Shown piece by piece: positions 1-5,089 of a stretch of 6,459 nt of DNA. Both the position numbers and the translations under genes were made by a program. Position 1 is the stretch's first letter. Every line of letters starts with the position of its first letter. Below the pieces are notes generated by a model. The model worked only from the letters and a program-made list of their open reading frames with translations. It made no database searches and had not been told where the DNA came from. This stretch comes from Planctomycetia bacterium. Its GTDB lineage: Bacteria > Planctomycetota > Phycisphaerae > Phycisphaerales > SM1A02. The stretch spans positions 1-6,459 of the forward strand of contig SYPI01000013.1 in the NCBI GenBank assembly GCA_005804005.1, written 5' to 3'.

Positions 1-1
1 G

Positions 2-886
2 CGGCTCCAGTGGCAGGGCGCCAATCGCCGCCGTGAACTGCTTCGGCTCGGCAGCGCCGAACCGATCCGCGCCGGACTGGCGGCGGTCGATCTGACCACC
101 GCCGCTGCGGCGGCCGGACTCAGCGAGGCCGACCGCGTGCAAGCCGATCGCATCCTCAGTGGTTACTCGGAAGCGCTGGAGAACGCTTTGCGCCAGCGCG
201 ACCTGCTGGTTTCGCAGGCGCTGCGGGCCATCACCGCCGCCGATGCCCGGATTCACGAACAGTGGCAGCAGGTCCGCGGCGATCAGGCTGATGCAAATGT
301 GCAGGTGGCCATGAGCATGGACGATGGCGAGATGCGCTCGCGGTGGGAAGCCGACCGGAAGCGAGCCAAGGCCAATGATGCCCTCTCCCAGTTCAATATC
401 GCCGAACTGGCCGAGCTGGATGCCGGACTCTCCCCCGAAGGCCGGGCGGCCATGCAGATGGCCTGGGGACGGCAGGCCTACCCAGGAGTTTTCAATGACC
501 CGCGCCGAATCTCAGCGGCCTTTGATGTGGCTCGGGCGGCGGCGGGTTCGTCCACTGAGGCGATAAACGCCATCCGCGCCCAATACGAACAGTCCTACAG
601 CGACCTGATGCGCCAGATGGTCGAGACCCGGCACAACGCTGCGGTGCAGACCTCCGGGGCCGACTCGGGAATCATCATCATCAGTACGGCCCTGCCCAGT
701 GGCAAGGGTGCCGAAGCTCTCGCCCCACATGTGGTGCACCAGCAAATGAACGCGCGGCTCACCCAGTTGCGCTTCGAGCGCGATGAGCTGACCGACGCCA
801 CTTGGCGCCGACTTACTGAGGCGGTCGGTCCGGAAGTTGCCGCCGCCCTGCCTCCGCCTCCGGAACGAACCAAGAAGACTCGCTGA
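2..886 (+). CDS. Unrecognised helical protein, C-terminal 294 residues (5'-partial)
   Basis: I do not recognise this family. The frame is open from the first complete codon at position 2 to a TGA stop at 884-886, so the gene probably starts upstream of the window. An internal GTG at 137 has a GAGG eight bases before it and could be a start, but the 45 sense codons before it read smoothly into the same alanine/arginine/glutamate-rich helical sequence. The visible part is mostly charged amphipathic helix (about residues 55-92 and 185-215). It also has a 'GRQAYPGVF' segment near residue 156, a short hydrophobic 'GIIIIS' stretch near 223, and a tail ending in four prolines followed by basic residues. 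It contains no cysteine and no membrane-length hydrophobic segment. A Spy/CpxP-like periplasmic helical role is conceivable but unsupported by any diagnostic motif. It converges with queF. Confidence 0.7.
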   Translation, partial: RLQWQGANRRRELLRLGSAEPIRAGLAAVDLTTAAAAAGLSEADRVQADRILSGYSEALENALRQRDLLVSQALRAITAADARIHEQWQQVRGDQADANVQVAMSMDDGEMRSRWEADRKRAKANDALSQFNIAELAELDAGLSPEGRAAMQMAWGRQAYPGVFNDPRRISAAFDVARAAAGSSTEAINAIRAQYEQSYSDLMRQMVETRHNAAVQTSGADSGIIIISTALPSGKGAEALAPHVVHQQMNARLTQLRFERDELTDATWRRLTEAVGPEVAAALPPPPERTKKTR

Positions 887-905
887 AGGCCTGAATGGGG
901 ACTGG
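887..905. other. Short convergent intergenic gap, no terminator seen
   Basis: These 19 bases are all that separate the TGA of the rightward gene from the TGA of leftward queF. They contain AGGCCT but no GC-rich hairpin followed by a T run in either direction. Either termination is Rho-dependent, or transcripts overlap into the opposite gene's 3' end. Confidence 0.6.
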
Positions 906-1274
906 TCAGCCGCGTTGATAGCGCTCGGGCACCGACCCCGAGCCAGTCAGCACCCGAGTGTGGATGCCGCCGCGCCCGCGGAACTCAGCCACCACCTGCA
1001 GCCAGCGCGGGGCCATCGCGGCGACCAGATCGTCGCGAATGCGGTTGGCGAGGGCCTCGAAGAACATCCCCTCGTTGCGAAAGCTGTGCAGGTACAGCTT
1101 GAGGCTCTTCAACTCGATGCACTTCTGGGCCGGTTCAAAGCGCACGGTGATCCGGCCGAAGTCCGGGTGGCCGGTCTTGGGGCACATTGAGGTGAACTCT
1201 TCGTGGATGTGCTCGATGATGAACGCCGTCGCCGCAGGTGATTCGAAACATTCGAGCAGTGTGGCATTGGGCAT
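906..1274 (-). CDS. queF: QueF, NADPH-dependent 7-cyano-7-deazaguanine (preQ0) reductase, short type
   Basis: This cytoplasmic enzyme reduces the nitrile of preQ0 to the aminomethyl group of preQ1, using two NADPH, in queuosine tRNA-modification synthesis. The 122-residue protein is the single-domain (YkvM-like) type, not the two-domain E. coli type. It carries 'FTSMCPKTGHPDFG' with the thioimide-forming Cys31 and Asp38. It also has the QueF signature 'ELKSLKLY' (54-61), 'SFRNEG' (64-69) and the substrate-binding Glu73. The C-terminal 'GRGGIHTRV' is also family-typical. The residue before Glu73, His in B. subtilis and E. coli QueF, is Phe72 here. The ATG at 1274 is the only sensible start: an in-frame TGA lies four codons upstream. 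No Shine-Dalgarno is visible in the 19-nt gap after the TPR gene, so translation may depend on coupling. No other queuosine gene is in the window. Confidence 0.95.
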   Translation of the reverse strand: MPNATLLECFESPAATAFIIEHIHEEFTSMCPKTGHPDFGRITVRFEPAQKCIELKSLKLYLHSFRNEGMFFEALANRIRDDLVAAMAPRWLQVVAEFRGRGGIHTRVLTGSGSVPERYQRG

Positions 1275-1293
1275 TTGGGGAAGTCAGCCGTAG

Positions 1294-2322
1294 TCAGAGT
1301 GAGTGGGTCATCATCAGCCGCACCAGTTTCGGCTGATTGGGATTGACCTGCAGGCTGCGGCGGAATGCATCGCGCGCCTCGTTGGCGGCGAAGGAGTCGC
1401 GCTTGGCCGACTGCAGCCAGGTGTTCATGGCGTTCACCCCGATGCCGTTCCAGGCCGGCCAATACTGGGCATCCATCTCGACCGCGCTGCGGTAGGCGGC
1501 GAGGCTGGCGGCGTAGTCACCGGCGCGGAACTGTGCCCAGCCGAGCCGTTCGAAACTGTTCGGCGAGGGGCTCACCCGGCAGAGTTCCCGGGCGGCATTC
1601 AGCGCCTCGGCGTGCCGCCCATCGGCGGCGTACACATTCACCAGATTGATGTAGAGCTGCGGCGTCGGCGGCATGAGTTCCATGGCCACCTCGTACTGAC
1701 TGGCCGCCGCGCCCGGCTTGCCGGTGCGCTCGTAGGCCGCTCCGAGATTGATGCGCGCCGCAGCGTTCTCCGGCATCAGCGCCACCGCCCGCTCGCCGTA
1801 ACCAACCGCCGCCTCCGGCTGGCCCAGCACCAGATAGGCGCTGGCCATGCTGATGTGCACTTCGGCCGCCTCGCCATTGATGGTCAGGGCCCGATGCATC
1901 GCCCGGATGCCGTCCACGGTGCGCCCGAGCGCCAGCAGCGACTGCCCGCGACCAACCTGAGCGTTGAAATCTCCCGGATCAAGTTCGGTGGCGCGGGTGT
2001 AGGCGGGCTCGGCTTCGCGGTAGCGGCCCTGCGCCGCCATTACATCTCCCACCCCGACCCAGGCATCGGGCAGGTATGGATTCTCCGCCAGCACTTGGTT
2101 GAACTCCGCCAAGGCCTGCTCGTGGCTTCCCGACTGCAGATGCAACTCCGCCTGATCGAGCATTGACTGCTCTGGGGCAGTTGGCACCAGCGGCACCGCC
2201 GGAGCCGATACTGCGGCCGCCGCCGCTGGGCTGGCCGCTGGCTTGCGGAACCATGCCTTGCAACCGCCCAAGAACGCCGTGCTGCTCAGCGCCACAACCA
2301 AGCATCGCGAGGCCCAACTCAT
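1294..2322 (-). CDS. TPR-repeat lipoprotein
   Basis: Predicted envelope lipoprotein built almost entirely of tetratricopeptide repeats, which usually mediate protein-protein contacts. I choose the ATG at 2322 (342 aa) over the in-frame ATG at 2370. The 2322 start makes a 4-nt ATGA overlap with the endonuclease IV stop and places a clean type II signal peptide at the N-terminus: MSWASR, a hydrophobic core LVVALSSTAF, and the lipobox LGGC with Cys21 as the lipidated residue. A Pro/Ala-rich linker (about 22-50) follows. Eight TPR-like units occupy about 52-85, 86-119, 120-153, 154-187, 188-221, 222-255, 256-288 and 289-331. The last unit has an insert of roughly nine residues. The partner is unknown. 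The neighbouring secretin suggests, but does not show, a pilotin- or PilF-like accessory role. General cell-envelope TPR proteins are equally likely. Confidence 0.85.
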   Translation of the reverse strand: MSWASRCLVVALSSTAFLGGCKAWFRKPAASPAAAAAVSAPAVPLVPTAPEQSMLDQAELHLQSGSHEQALAEFNQVLAENPYLPDAWVGVGDVMAAQGRYREAEPAYTRATELDPGDFNAQVGRGQSLLALGRTVDGIRAMHRALTINGEAAEVHISMASAYLVLGQPEAAVGYGERAVALMPENAAARINLGAAYERTGKPGAAASQYEVAMELMPPTPQLYINLVNVYAADGRHAEALNAARELCRVSPSPNSFERLGWAQFRAGDYAASLAAYRSAVEMDAQYWPAWNGIGVNAMNTWLQSAKRDSFAANEARDAFRRSLQVNPNQPKLVRLMMTHSL

Positions 2323-3248
2323 GCCGGTTGTTCCAGGGCGCGCAGTAGATTGAGGTTTCGCCTGTCCCATTCGTGTCCGTCAAGGCCGCCGCCCTTGGGG
2401 GTCTCAAGAATCATCGGCACATCCGCCAGCTCTTTCGCGCACAGAATAGCGCGGAAACAGGCCGCGCCGCAGGTGCCCTCACCGATGTGGGCATGCCGAT
2501 CACGGTGGCTTCCGCAAGCGCCCACCGAGTCATTGAAGTGCACTGCGCCGACGCGGGCCAGCCCGCACACCCGGACCAGTTCCTCCATTACCCGCGCCGC
2601 CGACTCGTCGGTGGACATGTCGTAGCCAGCGGCGGTCACATGGCAGGAATCGATGCAGAACCCGATCCGCTCCGGCTCTCGCACGCCGTTGGCGATCCGC
2701 GACAGATGGGCGAAGATCCCGCCTAGGGTGGTGCCAGCCCCGACGGTTGTTTCCAGCAGGGTGCGAGCGCGAACGCCGGGCAAGGCTGCGTGAACTGCAT
2801 CTAGCGAGTCGATCGCCCGGGCGATGCCCGCAGCCTCGTCGGTGGTCGGTGCGGCGCCGAGGGCCTGACGCCGCTCCGGTGGCCGCTGTCCCAGATGCGC
2901 GCCGGGGTGCAGCACCGCCCCACCGATTCCCAGCGCCTCGCATCGCTCCAGTTCCTCGCGCAGGGCGCGGATGCTGCGCGAGCGAGCCTCGGCGCTGGGC
3001 GAGGCGATATTGATCAAGTAGCTGGCGTGGCTGATGACCCGCGCGCGGCCATCGTTCCAACCGCGCCAGCGCAAGGCCTGCCGCCAAGCAGCGATTTCAT
3101 CGGCACTCAACGGCCGACCACGCCACTGATGCTGATTGCGAGTGAACACCTGCAGAGCGGCACACTGGGCCGGTTGCGATCGAGCTACCGCCTCGACCAA
3201 GCCCCCGGCGGCACTGAGGTGCGAGCCAAGCAACCGTGGGAGACGCAT
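2319..3248 (-). CDS. nfo: Endonuclease IV (AP endonuclease, Zn-dependent)
   Basis: Base-excision-repair enzyme that cuts the phosphodiester bond 5' to abasic sites and trims blocked 3' ends, using a three-zinc centre in a TIM barrel. The 309-residue protein starts 'LLGSHLSAAGG' as the family does. All nine zinc ligands can be assigned by spacing against E. coli Nfo: His74, His114, Glu166, Asp200, His203, His237, Asp250, His252 and Glu282. Supporting motifs include 'CIDSCHVTAAGYD', 'DRHAHIGEG' and 'MILETPKG'. The spacing between His114 and Glu166 is 16 residues longer than in E. coli, suggesting a surface-loop insertion around 120-138. The ATG start overlaps the stop of the oxidoreductase gene by one base (TGATG), and no strong Shine-Dalgarno precedes it, so translational coupling is likely. 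The 3' end overlaps the TPR lipoprotein start by four bases. Confidence 0.97.
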   Translation of the reverse strand: MRLPRLLGSHLSAAGGLVEAVARSQPAQCAALQVFTRNQHQWRGRPLSADEIAAWRQALRWRGWNDGRARVISHASYLINIASPSAEARSRSIRALREELERCEALGIGGAVLHPGAHLGQRPPERRQALGAAPTTDEAAGIARAIDSLDAVHAALPGVRARTLLETTVGAGTTLGGIFAHLSRIANGVREPERIGFCIDSCHVTAAGYDMSTDESAARVMEELVRVCGLARVGAVHFNDSVGACGSHRDRHAHIGEGTCGAACFRAILCAKELADVPMILETPKGGGLDGHEWDRRNLNLLRALEQPA

Positions 3249-4276
3249 CAGACCATCCGCGCGCCTGCGGAGCGCGCTGCGGCGACGATGCGCTCGGCAG
3301 TGCGCACGGCGGCAAAGCCGGCCTGCGCATCCACCGTCGGGCGGCGGCCGCTGCGAACCGCATCGAGGAAGTCGTCCAACTGCAGCCGCAGCGGTTCGCC
3401 CGCACCCACCACCAGCTCCTCGATCTGCACCAGTTCGCGGTAGTCGAGTCCGGACAGATCCTGGCCTTCGCGCAATGCCTGACGAATCTCGGTGAGTCGC
3501 GCCTGATTGGCCCCTTTGCGGACCACCGTGCCGCGTCGTTCAGCAAAGTCGGCACTGACATAGATGTCCTCGCCGATCACCCGCATCTTGCGCTCGGTTT
3601 TCAACGCCAGCCGACTGGCGGTCACATTGGCCACGGCGCGCACCTGGCCGTGGGCCGCCGGGAAGATGAGGCGGGCATTACAGACATCCTCGGCCTCGCC
3701 CAGCACCGACACGGCATTGGCGTGAATCTCCTCCGGCTCGCTGCCCATCAGCATCAGCAGGACATCGAGATCGTGGATCATCATGTCCAGCACTACCCCG
3801 ACATCCACGGAACGGAAGGTCATCGGGCTGATGCGGTCAACCTCGACGAAGCGCGGCTGAACGATCTTCAACTCGCGGATGGCCATCATCACCGGGTCGT
3901 AGCGCACCACATGGCCAACCTGAAGAACGCAGCCGCTGCGGGCCGCCGCCTCGGCAATCCGCTGAGCTTCATCAACCGTCGGCGCCAGCGGCTTCTCCAC
4001 CAGACAGTGGGCCCGACGGGCCAGCAGAGCTTCCACCACTGCCAGATGAGTTGCCGTCGGAGTGGAGACGGTGGCGCAGTCGACTCCCTCGGGAAGTTCA
4101 TCGACCGTCGTGCACGCCAGACCGCCCCACTCCTCCACGATCGGGCCAGCGCGATCGGCGCGCGGGTCCACCACGGCGACCAGCTCACAACCGGGAGTGC
4201 GGGCGTAGAGTCGGGCATGGTGCTTGCCCATGCGGCCCGCCCCGATTACCGCGCAACGCAGCGGTTTGTCGCTCAC
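3248..4276 (-). CDS. Gfo/Idh/MocA-family NAD(P)-dependent oxidoreductase
   Basis: Cytoplasmic dehydrogenase family acting mostly on sugars, inositols and nucleotide sugars. The 342-residue protein has an N-terminal Rossmann fold with 'GAGRMGKHH' (12-20), an acidic residue ending beta-2 (Asp37) consistent with NAD preference, and the EKP motif (Glu94-Lys95-Pro96). It also has the GxxxDxxxH motif as Gly160, Asp164 and His168, with Lys95 and His168 the expected catalytic pair. The block 'FRSVDVGVVLDMMIHDLDV' with the later 'SRLALKTERKMRV' recalls family members found beside lipid A genes and compared with UDP-GlcNAc 3-dehydrogenase (GnnA). That substrate is an inference only, because no lpx or aminotransferase gene is present. 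The start is GTG at 4276, forming a 4-nt GTGA overlap with the stop of the RsbW-like gene, and no clear Shine-Dalgarno is visible. Confidence 0.93.
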   Translation of the reverse strand: MSDKPLRCAVIGAGRMGKHHARLYARTPGCELVAVVDPRADRAGPIVEEWGGLACTTVDELPEGVDCATVSTPTATHLAVVEALLARRAHCLVEKPLAPTVDEAQRIAEAAARSGCVLQVGHVVRYDPVMMAIRELKIVQPRFVEVDRISPMTFRSVDVGVVLDMMIHDLDVLLMLMGSEPEEIHANAVSVLGEAEDVCNARLIFPAAHGQVRAVANVTASRLALKTERKMRVIGEDIYVSADFAERRGTVVRKGANQARLTEIRQALREGQDLSGLDYRELVQIEELVVGAGEPLRLQLDDFLDAVRSGRRPTVDAQAGFAAVRTAERIVAAARSAGARMV

Positions 4277-4701
4277 GACTGTTTGCGCCGGTAAACCAGG
4301 CGCACCATGTTGCCCGGCGCTAGGTGTTCCACCTCGGTCATGTAGGCCCGCATCAGCATGATGCCGCGGCCCGAGGGAATCTCCAGGTTCTCCTCAGCGG
4401 TCGGGTCGGGGACGCTGCCGGGATCAAAGCCGCTGCCCTGATCGGTCACCTGAATTGTCACCTCGTCGTCCGTGATCGACCAATCCACCAGCGCGTGCTT
4501 GGTTGGGTCATCCCGATTGCCATGGCGGAAAGCGTTCACCAGTGCCTCTTCAAGCGCCAGCCGCACCGCGAAGCAGATGGCCTCATCGAAGTTGTGGGCA
4601 GTCAGAGCCCCCGCCAGCAACACCTGAGCCGCCTCCACCTCATCGCGGCGCGGGTGCAGCTTGCCGCTCCACTGGCTCGCCTTTGCTGGGGAAGCCCCCA
4701 T
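4273..4701 (-). CDS. RsbW/SpoIIAB-type anti-sigma factor / serine kinase (HATPase_c_2)
   Basis: Single-domain GHKL ATPase of the partner-switching type. Family members bind a sigma factor or other target and phosphorylate a STAS antagonist on serine. In the 142-residue protein the N box is 'EEALVNAFRHGN' (51-62), with Glu52 and Asn56 matching the catalytic base and Mg-coordinating Asn of SpoIIAB. The G1 box is DQGSG (Asp87-Gly91), and the G2 box is GRGIMLM (111-117). These key positions are intact, so ATP binding and kinase activity are plausible. It directly follows the STAS gene, its presumed substrate and partner, by 10 nt, with a GAGGG Shine-Dalgarno. Its stop overlaps the oxidoreductase GTG. 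No sigma factor or PP2C phosphatase is visible, so the regulated target is unknown. Confidence 0.93.
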   Translation of the reverse strand: MGASPAKASQWSGKLHPRRDEVEAAQVLLAGALTAHNFDEAICFAVRLALEEALVNAFRHGNRDDPTKHALVDWSITDDEVTIQVTDQGSGFDPGSVPDPTAEENLEIPSGRGIMLMRAYMTEVEHLAPGNMVRLVYRRKQS

Positions 4702-4708
4702 GGGGTAG

Positions 4709-4713
4709 CCCTC
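4709..4713 (-). promoter_or_regulatory. Shine-Dalgarno of the RsbW-like gene, overlapping the STAS stop codon
   Basis: GAGGG on the minus strand begins inside the TGA stop of the STAS gene and sits seven bases before the ATG at 4701. This couples translation of the kinase to that of its antagonist while still giving it its own ribosome-binding site. Confidence 0.65.
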
Positions 4714-5071
4714 AGGCGAGGCTCTTGACCGCCTCGGCGGCGGTCGGGTGGATAGTGAACACGCGGTTCAGCTTGGTGATCCGGAAGACCTCAAGGATGG
4801 ACGGCTTGATGTCCGAGAGGCACAGTTGGCCGCCCTTCTTCTTCACCGCGCTGCTGACGGTGATGAGCGTGCCCAGCGCCGCCGAGGATAGGTGCTCGAC
4901 ATTTTGGAAGGTGATGACGACCCGCGGCTTGGCAGCGGCCTCAATCCTGGTCAGCATTTCCTCGCCGATGGACCGGATGCTGGCCTCATCAAGGATGTCG
5001 CGATCTACGAACTCGAAGCGCGTGACCCCGTCGAGATCCGTGACCCTAAGCTGCGACTGCTCCTTGCTCAT
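4712..5071 (-). CDS. STAS-domain anti-sigma-factor antagonist (RsbV/SpoIIAA type)
   Basis: Small cytoplasmic protein of one STAS domain (119 aa), expected to bind the adjacent RsbW-like kinase and be switched off by serine phosphorylation. Aligning 'VEHLSSAALGTLI' (58-70) with the SpoIIAA segment around Ser58 puts Ser63 at the phosphorylation site. The Asp that precedes this Ser in SpoIIAA and RsbV is Ser62 here, and the following Ser/Thr is Ala64. The segment 'KKKGGQLCLSDIKPSI' matches the conserved beta-strand and loop after the phospho-helix. The C-terminal 'EVFRITKLNRVFTIHPTAAE' closes the domain in the usual way. It has the strongest ribosome-binding site in the window and follows the secretin gene by 18 nt, so it probably shares its transcript. 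Confidence 0.92.
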   Translation of the reverse strand: MSKEQSQLRVTDLDGVTRFEFVDRDILDEASIRSIGEEMLTRIEAAAKPRVVITFQNVEHLSSAALGTLITVSSAVKKKGGQLCLSDIKPSILEVFRITKLNRVFTIHPTAAEAVKSLA

Positions 5072-5078
5072 CTATCAG

Positions 5079-5085
5079 ACCTCCT
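5079..5085 (-). promoter_or_regulatory. Strong Shine-Dalgarno of the STAS gene
   Basis: AGGAGGT on the minus strand, seven bases before the ATG at 5071, is a near-perfect anti-16S match lying in the 18-nt gap after the secretin stop. It fixes the STAS start and contrasts with the weak or absent sites of the genes from the oxidoreductase to queF. Confidence 0.85.
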
Positions 5086-5089
5086 AGGT

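Noticed and set aside
137..886. GTG at 137 as the start of the left-hand gene
   Set aside because: A GAGG lies eight bases upstream, but the frame is open to the window edge with similar composition, so a 5'-partial gene is more likely. It is kept only as an alternative.
881..910. Possible terminator hairpin between the convergent genes (GCTGA ... TCAGC)
   Set aside because: The stem is only five base pairs with a 19-nt loop, arises from the two mirrored TGA stop codons, and has no T tract.
1303..2166. A 287-codon open frame on the plus strand
   Set aside because: It is antisense to the TPR repeats, and its length comes from low stop frequency opposite Ala/Leu/Glu-rich repeats. No motif or ribosome-binding site supports it.
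1294..2322. Tandem DNA repeats in the TPR gene
   Set aside because: The periodicity is at the protein level (34-residue TPR units). I saw no near-identical nucleotide repeats that would suggest recent duplication.
3236..4294. A 352-codon open frame on the plus strand
   Set aside because: It is fully antisense to the oxidoreductase gene, whose Rossmann, EKP and GxxxDxxxH motifs are clear. Its translation is His/Arg/Ala-rich with no family features, as expected for a mirror frame in GC-rich DNA.
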